A DNA stretch of 64,000 bases, taken from contig NZ_CP129672.1 in assembly GCF_030505195.1 (NCBI RefSeq), forward strand, positions 4,002,501 through 4,066,500. Reading direction: 5' to 3'. Positions 1-7,699 of the stretch are shown piece after piece. The position numbers and the translations under genes are program-made. A model generated the notes under the pieces. The model was not told the DNA's origin, ran no database searches, and worked only from the letters and a program-made list of their open reading frames with translations. Source of the DNA: Comamonas testosteroni (GTDB lineage Bacteria > Pseudomonadota > Gammaproteobacteria > Burkholderiales > Burkholderiaceae_C). Numbering within the stretch: the first letter of the stretch is position 1; every line of letters begins with the position of its first letter.

Positions 1-258
1 CAGGCTCATCGAGCCGCCACGGCCATTGCTGTCGCGCTTCACGGCGATGACATAGCGATTGCACTCTTGCGAGTCGTTGCAGAGCGAATAGCTGCGGCGC
101 ATGCCGTTGGGGGCCACCAGCGTCAGATTCGAGCCAGCCTCGAATGGTGGCAGCGGCGCGCCCTCTGGGTGAGTAAGTTCAAAGCGCCAGATGTCGCGTG
201 CAATCTTTTCCTTCTCCGCGATCTTCAGACGCAGAAAACCGCTTTCCTGGGTGGTCAT
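1..258 (-). CDS. ophA1: Phthalate dioxygenase reductase, N-terminal part (cut by window edge)
   Basis: The gene reads leftward from an ATG at 258 and leaves the window, so only about 86 residues are seen. An AAGGAAG ribosome binding site lies just upstream of the ATG. The visible part is the FAD-binding domain of the phthalate dioxygenase reductase family (order FMN/NAD/2Fe-2S), with the flavin motif RRSYSLCN near residue 52. It is clearly paralogous to the complete reductase at 12961-13911 (same GSMSL and PPFEAGS-type segments). Its role would be to pass electrons from NADH to the Rieske oxygenase encoded at 4002-5333. It is divergent from the transporter remnant at 538 and shares the operator region 303-437. 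The identity rests on family resemblance and context; the C-terminal domains lie outside the window. Confidence 0.8.
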   Translation of the reverse strand, partial: MTTQESGFLRLKIAEKEKIARDIWRFELTHPEGAPLPPFEAGSNLTLVAPNGMRRSYSLCNDSQECNRYVIAVKRDSNGRGGSMSL

Positions 259-302
259 GCCTGTCTTCCTTTACTTGCTCGACAATATTTGCAATTGTAT
301 TG

Positions 303-437
303 CTAGAGATCTAGTAATGCAAGTGAAGTAGTTGACTTGCGCACGGTTCTGCGCCAGGGGTAAACCCCTGCTTGTCGGCGCTCACAAAGCCTTGTAACCT
401 AATGAATAGACATCTAATTAATAGGTATCTAGTAATT
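303..437. promoter_or_regulatory. Divergent promoter region with three operator-like repeats
   Basis: Between the reductase (start 258, minus) and the transporter remnant (start 538, plus) there are three related AT-rich boxes: GCTAGAGATCTAGTAAT at 303-319, ATAGACATCTAATTA at 406-420 and ATAGGTATCTAGTAATT at 421-437. The last two are adjacent. A fourth copy, TTAGAGATCTACTTA, lies at 5386-5400 upstream of the oxygenase gene. Repetition of the same box in front of separate units of one pathway fits binding sites for the MarR protein encoded at 2152-2745. The boxes are seen; the regulator assignment is inferred. Confidence 0.5.
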
Positions 438-537
438 TAAGGCTTGGTTGCGTCGGCTGGTAAAGCGAACTCAGACGTGTTCGCTGCTCCGCCAGGTCAA
501 GTCGGCAGCAGACAAAACGCCTCCAAGAGACTCCGAA

Positions 538-825
538 ATGACAGATTCCACGTTGAACTACGTGGGTGCGCTTCCGCATCAAGCTTCCGGTCCGGCAATC
601 GTCGAGACAACCTATCGCAAGATCACTCTCAGGCTGATGAGCTTCCTGTTCTTCTGCTGGGTGCTCAACTATCTTGAGCGCGTCAACATCAGCTTTGCGC
701 AGTTGCACCTGAAGCACGATCTTGGTCTGAGCGATGGCGCTTACGGTCTGGGCATGAGTCTGTTCTTCATTGGCTACATCCTGCTGGAGGTGCCACGCCA
801 GCAGGCACCACAAACCGGCGCATGA
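538..825 (+). pseudogene. ophD: Truncated MFS phthalate transporter (N-terminal fragment)
   Basis: An ATG at 538 opens a 95-codon frame that matches the first part of the anion:cation symporter branch of the major facilitator superfamily: a cytoplasmic leader, a first membrane helix ([20 protein letters not shown]) and a second helix ending in GYILLEVP, where such proteins normally continue with SNL. After VP the frame runs only nine more residues to a TGA, so about 330 residues of the usual 430 are missing. The short tail could be the original C-terminus joined by an internal deletion. It lies 43 bp before the decarboxylase gene. A working phthalate importer from this gene is not possible; Bug receptors or a porin elsewhere would have to serve. 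Confidence 0.75.
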
Positions 826-868
826 CAATGCGCTCTGAATCGCTTTTGATCGTCACAAAGGAATCAAC

Positions 869-1861
869 ATGAGCAAGCTTCAACTGTCCATCGCGGTGGG
901 CAATTACGACCGGATGCGTCCGCTGATCGACGGCGACGTCCAGATCGACGGTGTGGACCCTGTGTTCATGCTGCAGGATCCGGAAGAGATCTTCTTCCGT
1001 GCGTTCCGCACCGCAGACTACGACATCTGCGAGCTGTCGCTCAGCAGCTATTCGGTGAAGACCGCAGCTGGCACCTCGCCGTACATTGCCGTGCCGGTGT
1101 TCCCTTCGCGGGCATTCCGCCACAGCTCGGTCTACGTGCGTGCCGATCGCGGCATCAACAGCCCGGCCGACCTCAAGGGCAAGCGCATCGGCGTGCCCGA
1201 ATACCAACTGACCGCCAATGTGTGGGTGCGCATGTTCCTGGAAGAGGAATACGGCGTGAAGGCCTCCGACATCCAATGGGTGCGTGGCGGCTACGAAGAT
1301 CCGACCCGCATTGAGAAGATCTCGCTGAAGCTGCCTGAAGGTGTGTCGCTGGTGAACGCGCCGGAAGGCCGCACCATCTCGAACCTGCTGGCCGATGGCG
1401 AAATTGATGGCGTGATCGGGCCGCGTGCCCCATCGTGCTTCGACCATGGTCACCCGCAGGTCAAGTACCTGTTCGAGGATCCGCAGAAGGCTGCGGCCGA
1501 ATGGTATGAGCGTCGCAAGCTGTTCCCGATCATGCACACGCTCGGCGTGCGCAAGACCCTGGCAGAGCAGCATCCCTGGCTGCCCGGCGCACTGGTCAAG
1601 GCCTTCGAGCATTCCAAGGCGGTAGCACTGACGCGCCTGAGCGACACATCGGCCACCAAGGTCACGCTGCCGTTCATCGAGGACCAGTTGCGCAATGCGC
1701 GCCGCCTAATGGGCCAGGATTTCTGGTCGTATGGTTTTGCCGAGAATGCCCATGTGGTTGACCGTTTCCTCGCGCAGCACCATGCAGAAGGCCTATCGAG
1801 CCGCCGCCTCCAGCCTGCCGAGCTGTTCCACCCGGCCAGCCTGGAGAGCTTCAAGATCTGA
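869..1861 (+). CDS. ophC: 4,5-dihydroxyphthalate decarboxylase
   Basis: This 330-residue protein belongs to the 4,5-dihydroxyphthalate decarboxylase family (Pht5/OphC), which has the fold of NMT1/THI5-type periplasmic binding proteins but acts in the cytoplasm; no signal peptide is seen. The expected reaction is conversion of 4,5-dihydroxyphthalate to protocatechuate and CO2. Family features are the LSIAVGNYDR start, an IDGVDPVFM segment near residue 30, a GVPEYQLTA segment near 110 and HPWLP near 235. The ATG at 869 follows AAGGAATCAAC. The protein is paralogous over its full length to that at 13924-14913. A strong hairpin terminator follows at 1885. The context (oxygenase, dehydrogenase, reductase) supports the function; no direct activity evidence exists. 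Confidence 0.85.
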   Translation: MSKLQLSIAVGNYDRMRPLIDGDVQIDGVDPVFMLQDPEEIFFRAFRTADYDICELSLSSYSVKTAAGTSPYIAVPVFPSRAFRHSSVYVRADRGINSPADLKGKRIGVPEYQLTANVWVRMFLEEEYGVKASDIQWVRGGYEDPTRIEKISLKLPEGVSLVNAPEGRTISNLLADGEIDGVIGPRAPSCFDHGHPQVKYLFEDPQKAAAEWYERRKLFPIMHTLGVRKTLAEQHPWLPGALVKAFEHSKAVALTRLSDTSATKVTLPFIEDQLRNARRLMGQDFWSYGFAENAHVVDRFLAQHHAEGLSSRRLQPAELFHPASLESFKI

Positions 1862-1884
1862 TCTCATCAGCTGCTGCGGATATT

Positions 1885-1920
1885 GCCGCGCACCTGGTTG
1901 ACCAGGTGCGCGGCGTTTTG
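1885..1920 (+). terminator. Rho-independent terminator after the decarboxylase gene
   Basis: A perfect 14-bp inverted repeat (1885-1898 and 1901-1914, centre TG) with a GC-rich stem is followed by GTTTTG. It lies 24 bp past the stop codon of the decarboxylase gene and would end that transcript before the MarR gene. Confidence 0.8.
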
Positions 1921-1986
1921 TATGTACAGTCTGCTTTTCCGTTCGCCGCGGTATCACGTCTACAATGCACTCGCCCTGTGATGGCG

Positions 1987-2010
1987 CAAGGTATCCGTAC
2001 CGATACCTTG
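1987..2010. promoter_or_regulatory. Inverted repeat upstream of the MarR gene
   Basis: CAAGGTATC at 1987-1995 and GATACCTTG at 2002-2010 form a perfect 9-bp inverted repeat with a 6-bp centre, 142 bp before the MarR start codon; a related GTATCGG half-site follows at 2026-2032. The 290-bp gap between 1861 and 2152 holds no gene. The repeat may be an autoregulatory operator, but it differs from the TAGA/ATCTA boxes of the other phthalate promoters. Confidence 0.35.
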
Positions 2011-2151
2011 ATGCCCGGCTTGTTCGTATCGGTGTGGTTGGCATACCTTTTGAATTGACAAAGCATGAGTTCAGAACCGAGGAAGCGGTTCGTGCACTTG
2101 TGAAGGCACTATGATTTCAAGCATTCTGACGATGGCCGCGAAGGAGAAAGC

Positions 2152-2745
2152 ATGACAGCCAGACCCTCTCCCAGCAAGGCACCGGATTCCAAAGAGAACC
2201 CTATCTTGCGGCATTGGCGCGAGGCCGTACCGGATGATCGTCTCGCTCACCTGGTGAAGGATGCAGGCCGGGCGATGGTTCGGGGGCTGCAGATGCGCCT
2301 GGCTCAGTATGAAGTTTCTTTCGGTCACTGGGCGTTTCTGCGCATTCTGTGGGTCACCGATGGACTGACGCAGAAGGAACTCAGCGACGAGGCTGGTACC
2401 ACCACGCCGACCACTTTCAGTGCGGTGTCGGCGATGGAGAAGCTGGGATACGTCGAACGCCGCTATGCGCCCGGCAACCGCAAGAATACTCATGTGTATC
2501 TCACGCCTCGCGGTCGCAGCCTGGAAAGCAAGCTGGTTCCATTGGCCGAAGAAGTGAATGAGATCAGCGTCAAGGGCCTGAAAGGCTCGGAGATCGACAT
2601 CGCGCGCAAGGTGCTGCTCACGATCATCGAGAACATGGCATGCGACGAAGCCGAGAAGGCACATGACTCGCTGCTGCGGATTCCTTCTACTCGGGAAATG
2701 GGGCACCTGATTGCCGCTCGCGGCGAGGAGTGCGAAAACTGTTGA
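2152..2745 (+). CDS. MarR family transcriptional regulator of the phthalate locus
   Basis: The 197-residue protein has a MarR winged helix-turn-helix core: the recognition region QKELSDEAGTTTPTTFSAVS is near residues 80-100, followed by the wing with GNRKNTHVYLT. MarR proteins bind palindromes as dimers and are usually released by an aromatic ligand. An N-terminal extension of about 50 residues makes it longer than the 140-150 usual for the family; the paralogue at 11205-11786 has the same extension and a similar FGHWAFLRILW segment. The ATG follows AAGGAGAAAGC. It is convergent with the dehydrogenase at 2807-3982, from which it is separated by a shared palindromic terminator. Control of the phthalate genes is inferred from position. 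Confidence 0.8.
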   Translation: MTARPSPSKAPDSKENPILRHWREAVPDDRLAHLVKDAGRAMVRGLQMRLAQYEVSFGHWAFLRILWVTDGLTQKELSDEAGTTTPTTFSAVSAMEKLGYVERRYAPGNRKNTHVYLTPRGRSLESKLVPLAEEVNEISVKGLKGSEIDIARKVLLTIIENMACDEAEKAHDSLLRIPSTREMGHLIAARGEECENC

Positions 2746-2804
2746 ACAGGCTCCAGGAAAGAAAAAACCTCGCACTGCGAGGTTTTTTCTTTCCTGGAGC
2801 CTGT
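2746..2804. terminator. Bidirectional terminator, perfect 29-bp palindrome
   Basis: The arms 2746-2774 and 2776-2804 are exact reverse complements around a single central C. The inner stem (CCTCGCA/TGCGAGG) is flanked by A6 on one side and T6 on the other, so it ends transcription in both directions between the convergent genes 2152-2745 and 2807-3982. Confidence 0.9.
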
Positions 2805-2806
2805 CG

Positions 2807-3982
2807 TCAGAGCAGTACGTCCGTACCCATTTCGCTCGACTTCAGAATCGCGATGCAGATTTCCAGCGTGCCTTTTGCCCACTCCCCATCATGCAGGGGG
2901 GCCTGGCCCAGGATTACGGCATCGCACAGTTCGTCGATCACTTCGGCGCGCGGCACGGTCGGGCGCGAGAGAGCAAGCGTTTCGCGCTGCTGGTCGCCGT
3001 ACACGACGACGGAATCGGGCAGGGGGCGCAAGTCGGCGCGTTCGCAGGACACGATCACCGGGCCGAAGTGCTGATGACTGCGTGTCGGTTCTTCTGCTGC
3101 CAGCGAGGGGGGCTTGTAGTCGGCACCACCGTACGTACCGGCAGCCTTGAGCTTGGCTTCGTCCTCTGCCGAGGCAATGGTGGCCAGGCGCTTGCGCGCA
3201 CTGCCGTAGGCATCCGGATTCAGGTGATCGCCCATTTCGCCGATCCAGCCGGTCCACTCGTCACTGTTGAAGTGACCGTAGCCGTTGTACGAGAGTGAGG
3301 CATATGCGCCGTTCTCGAACCAGATCAGGGCGGAATAGGCGCCTTCGGTCGGGCGCAGTGGATCCCAGCGGCCAACGCTTGCGCGCAAGCGCGTGGCACG
3401 TGAGCCTGCGAGCATTCGCACGATATCGACCTGGTGTGCAGCCTGGCTGAAGACGGCACCACCGCCTTCGGCCGTCATCAGTTCTTCGGGTCGGCGCGGA
3501 CGGTACAGGTAATCGGTGTAGTTGAAAGCCTGGATCATCCTCACCGCACCGAAATCGCCCGAGCGGATCAGTTCGCGCGTGCGCCGGTACGGTGTATCGA
3601 AACTGTGGCAGTGCCCGACGATCAGATGCACGTTCGCGGCGCGGCAGGCCGCGATCATGCGATCACAGTCGGCCGCGTTGAGCGCCATCGGTTTCTCGAC
3701 CAGCACATGCTTGCCCCTGGCTGCAGCAATCTCGGTGTGCTGGGCGTGGAATTGGTGCGGGCTGGCCACGTAGATGGCCTCCACATCCGGGTCTTCGGCC
3801 AGGTCCTGCACGTCTGTGTAAGTCCTTGCGTTGAAGTCGGCAGCGAACTGCTGCCGGGCCTCTTCGCGAGGGTCGCACGCGGCAACGAGCTGAACCCTGG
3901 GGTCCTGCAGGAAGGTGGGCAGCATCAGCGAGAATGCCCGCCCCAGTCCTGCAACCCCGATGCGCAAACGGCGCTGTTCCAT
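2807..3982 (-). CDS. ophB: 4,5-dihydro-4,5-dihydroxyphthalate dehydrogenase (Gfo/Idh/MocA family)
   Basis: The N-terminal Rossmann fold is clear ([18 protein letters not shown], residues 6-23), followed by the Gfo/Idh lysine motif [13 protein letters not shown] near residue 93 and a C-terminal substrate domain. Proteins of this type (Pht4/OphB) oxidise cis-4,5-dihydro-4,5-dihydroxyphthalate to 4,5-dihydroxyphthalate with NAD. The frame is open up to 4060, but the ATG at 3982 has GGAAG at a good distance and gives 391 residues, matching the 393-residue paralogue at 11783-12964; an ATG at 3994 is a second choice. It lies 19 bp after the oxygenase gene, so the two are probably one transcript ending at the palindromic terminator. 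Confidence 0.85.
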   Translation of the reverse strand: MEQRRLRIGVAGLGRAFSLMLPTFLQDPRVQLVAACDPREEARQQFAADFNARTYTDVQDLAEDPDVEAIYVASPHQFHAQHTEIAAARGKHVLVEKPMALNAADCDRMIAACRAANVHLIVGHCHSFDTPYRRTRELIRSGDFGAVRMIQAFNYTDYLYRPRRPEELMTAEGGGAVFSQAAHQVDIVRMLAGSRATRLRASVGRWDPLRPTEGAYSALIWFENGAYASLSYNGYGHFNSDEWTGWIGEMGDHLNPDAYGSARKRLATIASAEDEAKLKAAGTYGGADYKPPSLAAEEPTRSHQHFGPVIVSCERADLRPLPDSVVVYGDQQRETLALSRPTVPRAEVIDELCDAVILGQAPLHDGEWAKGTLEICIAILKSSEMGTDVLL

Positions 3983-4001
3983 GGCCACTTCCATCCGTTG
4001 A

Positions 4002-5333
4002 TTACTGCTTGACCTGGTAGTCGGTCGCGGCCACGGCGGATTGTTCGTCCGACACGGCATGCTTGGCGCTCACGTAGCGGACCTGGTATTCACGCCAATC
4101 GGTTTCCTTCGGCACCACGGCCTGGTACGAGCAGACCGTGCCAGGGATTGCCTTGGCACCGGTACCGATGGCCTTGCCGTCCTGCTTGTATTCGGCGATG
4201 GCATCGAGCATGCGACGACGGAACTCGACAATGGCGAGGTCACTGGCGCCCAGACGTTCGTCTGAACGGTCGGCGATGGGGCCCATCGTGACCCACATGG
4301 CGATGTCCTGGTTCGGGAAGCCCGTGATGCCGGTGAAGTTGCCGGCCTTCATGGCCTGGCGGTCTTGCCAGAAGCGGTTCTCGTGGTTGCGCAGCGGACG
4401 GAAGCGCTCGTCCAGATCCGGGCCGATCTGCGTGTGCAGGAACTTGCGCCAGGTTTCGGTTTCTGGTGTGGCGGCTGCATCACCCCAGGCGATAAAGTAG
4501 AACACCGTATTGGTGTCGTCCATCGGCACGTTGACGTTGGCGACGTTGTACAGGTTGTTCGGCGGAATCAGCACGGTGCCGGGTGCGACGAACACGGTCG
4601 AGCGAACATAGTCGTGCGTGGTGGCATTGAAGATCGGGCGGCGCAGGGCGGCGTAGCGGAAACCATATTCGGTGCGCTGGACCTGCAGGCGGGGAGCCTT
4701 GTCGGTGGAGGGGCGCAGCCAGTTCTTGTCCGTGGCTTCGGCGCCGGTCACGCGTGCCGGCACGAAATCCGACGAGTGCAGGCTGGAGCTGTGTGCGGAA
4801 TCGATGGCGCCTTCGAGGATCTGTGCCCAGTTGCAGGGCAGCAGCACCTTGCCGATGCTCACACGGGTATCAGCCGTCGGTGCCCAGGCGGGAGCGACGA
4901 ATTCGGGGACGGCGTCCTGAGCACCCATGTAGGCCCAGACCATGCCGCCCCATTCCTTGGTCGGATAGGCTGTGTGCTTGACTTTTTCGGCCATGCCGCT
5001 GGAGGCGGGCTCGGAGACCATTTCGAGTACGTTGCCTTGCACGTCGAACTTCCAGCCGTGGTACAGGCAGCGCAGGCCGCCGTCTTCGTTGCGGCCGTAG
5101 ACCAGCGAGGCGCGGCGGTGCGGGCAGTACTCGCCGACCACGCCGACGCGGCCTTCGCTGTCGCGGAACACGACAAGGTCTTCGCCGAGGATGCGCGCCT
5201 TGACCGGTGCGCCGTCCGGTTCGCTGACCTCTTCAATCAGGCAGATCGGGGTCCAGTGTTGGCGCATCAGCTTGCCCATGGGGGCTTCGCCTTCTACGCG
5301 GCACAGCAATTCGTTTTCTTCATGAGTCAGCAT
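4002..5333 (-). CDS. ophA2: Phthalate 4,5-dioxygenase, oxygenase component (Rieske)
   Basis: The 443-residue protein has a Rieske 2Fe-2S site (CPHRRASL near residue 70 and CLYHGWKF about 18 residues later) and a mononuclear iron site in [13 protein letters not shown] (Asp and two His, near residues 175-187). Length, start ([20 protein letters not shown]) and the LHSSD segment agree with phthalate 4,5-dioxygenase oxygenases (Pht3/OphA2), which cis-dihydroxylate phthalate at C4-C5. The electron donor would be the reductase at the left edge. The ATG at 5333 follows CAGGAGACAACG. An operator-like box at 5381-5400 precedes it and the dehydrogenase gene follows it. The assignment to ortho-phthalate is strong by family but not proven. 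Confidence 0.88.
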   Translation of the reverse strand: MLTHEENELLCRVEGEAPMGKLMRQHWTPICLIEEVSEPDGAPVKARILGEDLVVFRDSEGRVGVVGEYCPHRRASLVYGRNEDGGLRCLYHGWKFDVQGNVLEMVSEPASSGMAEKVKHTAYPTKEWGGMVWAYMGAQDAVPEFVAPAWAPTADTRVSIGKVLLPCNWAQILEGAIDSAHSSSLHSSDFVPARVTGAEATDKNWLRPSTDKAPRLQVQRTEYGFRYAALRRPIFNATTHDYVRSTVFVAPGTVLIPPNNLYNVANVNVPMDDTNTVFYFIAWGDAAATPETETWRKFLHTQIGPDLDERFRPLRNHENRFWQDRQAMKAGNFTGITGFPNQDIAMWVTMGPIADRSDERLGASDLAIVEFRRRMLDAIAEYKQDGKAIGTGAKAIPGTVCSYQAVVPKETDWREYQVRYVSAKHAVSDEQSAVAATDYQVKQ

Positions 5334-5380
5334 CGTTGTCTCCTGGCGATTACTCGCCTTCAGCAGTGAAGTTTATTAAA

Positions 5381-5400
5381 TTATATTAGAGATCTACTTA
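5381..5400 (-). promoter_or_regulatory. Operator-like box before the phthalate oxygenase gene
   Basis: TTATATTAGAGATCTACTTA repeats the box found at 303-319 and 421-437, here 48-67 bp upstream of the oxygenase start codon and overlapping a likely AT-rich promoter. A MarR site is inferred. Confidence 0.45.
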
Positions 5401-5489
5401 TATTGGCAAGTTTGTTTGCCAAGACTATGTGGCGTCGATAGGTGGCGGCCTGCGGACAATCGCAAACCTTTGATCGAGAGACATGAAAC

Positions 5490-5521
5490 AAAGCCCTCCC
5501 GGAATTTTCCGGGAGGGCTTT
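5490..5521 (-). terminator. Rho-independent terminator
   Basis: AAAGCCCTCCCGGAA (5490-5504) pairs perfectly with 5507-5521 across a TT centre. On the minus strand the stem is followed by TTTGTTTC. It would end transcription of the decayed receptor gene that lies just to the right. Confidence 0.75.
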
Positions 5522-5529
5522 GGATGCTG

Positions 5530-6336
5530 TGTCAGAGGTAGGCAATCCAGCTTGATGTTGCTCGACTTGATCCACTTAGCGCGCTCGGCGCGGGCATAGT
5601 CGGCTACGGCTTCTGGTGTGCTGAGGAGATCTCTAGCCTCAGCCTTCTTGGCTTCGGGCGTTGCCAAAGCGCTGGCCAGGGTTTCGAGATTTGGGCGTGG
5701 CTGCGAGTACGACCACGCCCGGCCGGCATAGGCTTCGAGCCCTTTGAGGTCTTGATCGTCCGGCGTGGCCACATCCTTGAGCATGCTCAGGAGCTTCGGG
5801 CTGGCGACGCCGGTCGCCTGGATCTTGCCGCCCTACACATGCTGCAGACTCATGCCGTATCTACGAACATGAAGGGGATCTGTCGAGCTGCGCGTCCTGA
5901 ACGGCCGGTGCTGCACTGCGGTAGGGCGCGTGCACGAAGTTCAACCCGCAGCGCATGCGCTGCAGCTCGGTCGCCAAGTGGTGGGGCTGCCTGCGCTGGC
6001 CTGCAGTGGAATAGCATCCTTGCCCCAGGCTTGAAATTCGTCGTAGCTCTTGATGGGCTGCTGGCTGTTGACCACCAGCAGTACGCGAAAGCGCACCAGC
6101 AGGACCTACTGGGGCAAAGTCTTTTTCGGCGATGTAAGTTAGCTTGGAGTCGATGTGAGGATTGGCGGCCAGCGTGCTGGTTCGCCATGTCGGCATGTCG
6201 GCATGTCGGCATGTCGGCATGGTGTAGCCTTCCGGTTTGGTGCGAGCCACGGCGCTGCTCCGATGTTGCTGGCTGCACCAGGCTTGTTGGTGACGATGCT
6301 GGCTTGGCCCAGGGCTTTGTCTGTTGGCAACGCCAT
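5530..6336 (-). pseudogene. Decayed Bug/TctC solute-binding receptor
   Basis: Pieces of a tripartite-tricarboxylate receptor are spread over all three minus-strand frames. About 6290-6220 reads LGQASIVTNKPGAASNIGA, the family motif that follows the first domain. About 6180-6100 reads SKLTYIAEKDFAPVG. About 5960-5880 reads NFVHAPYRSAAPAVQD. The C-terminal ARAERAKWIKSSNIKLD ends at 5545. The usual stop after KLD is replaced by a TGC codon, so the frame runs on into the terminator. Several frameshifts are therefore needed to join the parts, and the first domain is incomplete. It cannot make a working receptor. Confidence 0.75.
6186..6222. repeat. Tandem octanucleotide repeat CATGTCGG
   Basis: The unit CATGTCGG occurs four times in a row (6186-6217) plus a partial copy CATGG. 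It lies inside the decayed receptor gene. An 8-bp unit changes the reading frame at every gain or loss, so slippage here may have been one cause of the loss of the gene. Confidence 0.9.
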
Positions 6337-6362
6337 AAAAAAGTGCCGAATTTCTCCGGCAC
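6337..6362 (-). terminator. Rho-independent terminator after the porin gene
   Basis: On the minus strand GTGCCG pairs with CGGCAC across an 8-nt loop (6343-6362) and is followed by six T (6337-6342). It lies about 90 bp past the porin stop codon. Confidence 0.75.
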
Positions 6363-6450
6363 CAAACCTTGGGAATAGCTACTCCACCGATACTTTTTGT
6401 TAGACGCAACAAAGCATTGAAAGGACGCTAAGTTACGCCATGAGCAGCCC

Positions 6451-7575
6451 TCAGAAGTTGTGCCGGACCCCCATGTAGATATTGTGCGAGCTTCCGTTCG
6501 CCGAGCCGACTAACGTTGCTGGAGCTTGAGCAGTTCCGGTGCCCAGTACGTACTGCGATCCGTTCTTGTTGGTAATCCGTGCGGCGCCAAAGTAGAGACG
6601 CGTTCGCTTAGACAGGTCATAGTCACCACCAAGGGCAATCCAATTGGCATCGCGATTGCCAGTCGTGGCCGTGTAGTCGGTGCGGTCGTTAACTCGGGTG
6701 AACTGGGCAATGGCGGTGAACGGCCCGAATGGCACGCGCACGCCGACGTTGATCAACCTAAACTCGCTCGTGGAAGTTCCTGGCAGTCGGGCGATGCCGC
6801 CGGTGCAGGTGCTGCAGGAGTTCTTCTCAACCGTCGTGCCGAGGAAAAACTTGGCGAAGCGGGCATCATAGGATCCTCCAAGCACCAATGCCGAGACCTT
6901 GCCCGAGGCAATGTTGTCCGCGCCCTCCTGTCGCTGGAAGCCAGCATTGAGGTCGAAGCCGCCAATCTGATAGCGCGCAGATACGCCGTAACCGCGACCG
7001 ATCGTCACGGACTTCTCACCAAAGGAATACTGCCCGCGCACCTCAAGGCCATCCCAGCGCGGGGATACATAACTGATGGCGTTGTCTTGGCGCGCCGCTA
7101 CCCCCATCGGCAACACCTGACGCTGCGTGGTTGCATTAATATTTCGGGTGAGCGCCAGCAGCCCGCCCGCCCCCTCCCGGATGAAGGCATCCACATTACC
7201 CTGTACTGAATAGTAGGGCGTAGGAATGCGCCCCATCTGCACGGTACCGAGCCTTGTATCGCTGAGGCCAACCGATGCTTCGCGCCCGAACGCACGGCCG
7301 CCTTGGGCCAACGTACCTGCGTCGAGGTAGAAGCCTTGCTCTAGGCGAAAGACGGCGGAGAGCCCTCCTCCCAGGTTCTCTACACCTCGGAAACCTAGGT
7401 TACTACCAGCGCTGCCGCCCGAATACACGCGACTGATGCTGGAGCCGCCCGAGTGGGGTGAGTCGACGCCGGAGTCTAGGCGTCCATAAATGGTGACGCT
7501 TCCTTGTGCGTTAGCTGCTCCGCAAACGTTGAGCAACACTGCGCATATCACAGCATGCTTGGCTAGTTGGATCAT
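6451..7575 (-). CDS. Outer-membrane porin (Gram-negative porin family, OmpC-like)
   Basis: This is a 16-strand-type general porin of Betaproteobacteria. It starts with a Sec signal peptide (cut after VCGAANA) and then QGSVTIYGRLDSGVD, the usual first strand. The end, YMGVRHNF, has the terminal phenylalanine needed for outer-membrane assembly. The frame is open to 7647, but the ATG at 7575 has AAGGAGACACC directly before it and gives 374 residues with a proper signal peptide. The gene lies 124 bp after the Bug receptor gene on the same strand and upstream of a terminator, so both may form one uptake unit for aromatic acids. The substrate is not evident. Confidence 0.88.
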   Translation of the reverse strand: MIQLAKHAVICAVLLNVCGAANAQGSVTIYGRLDSGVDSPHSGGSSISRVYSGGSAGSNLGFRGVENLGGGLSAVFRLEQGFYLDAGTLAQGGRAFGREASVGLSDTRLGTVQMGRIPTPYYSVQGNVDAFIREGAGGLLALTRNINATTQRQVLPMGVAARQDNAISYVSPRWDGLEVRGQYSFGEKSVTIGRGYGVSARYQIGGFDLNAGFQRQEGADNIASGKVSALVLGGSYDARFAKFFLGTTVEKNSCSTCTGGIARLPGTSTSEFRLINVGVRVPFGPFTAIAQFTRVNDRTDYTATTGNRDANWIALGGDYDLSKRTRLYFGAARITNKNGSQYVLGTGTAQAPATLVGSANGSSHNIYMGVRHNF

Positions 7576-7699
7576 TGGTGTCTCCTTCATTTTGTTTTCG
7601 GGCCTTTGCCCTAATTCCTCTTCTTCACAATGCGCTTGATTCTTCACGGGCTGCCCTAAGCACAGCCTTCCAGCGTCCGCATGAGTGGCTGTTGGCTCG

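Noticed and set aside
6186..6222. Possible CRISPR-like repeat
   Set aside because: The 8-bp units are directly adjacent with no spacers; it is a simple tandem repeat.
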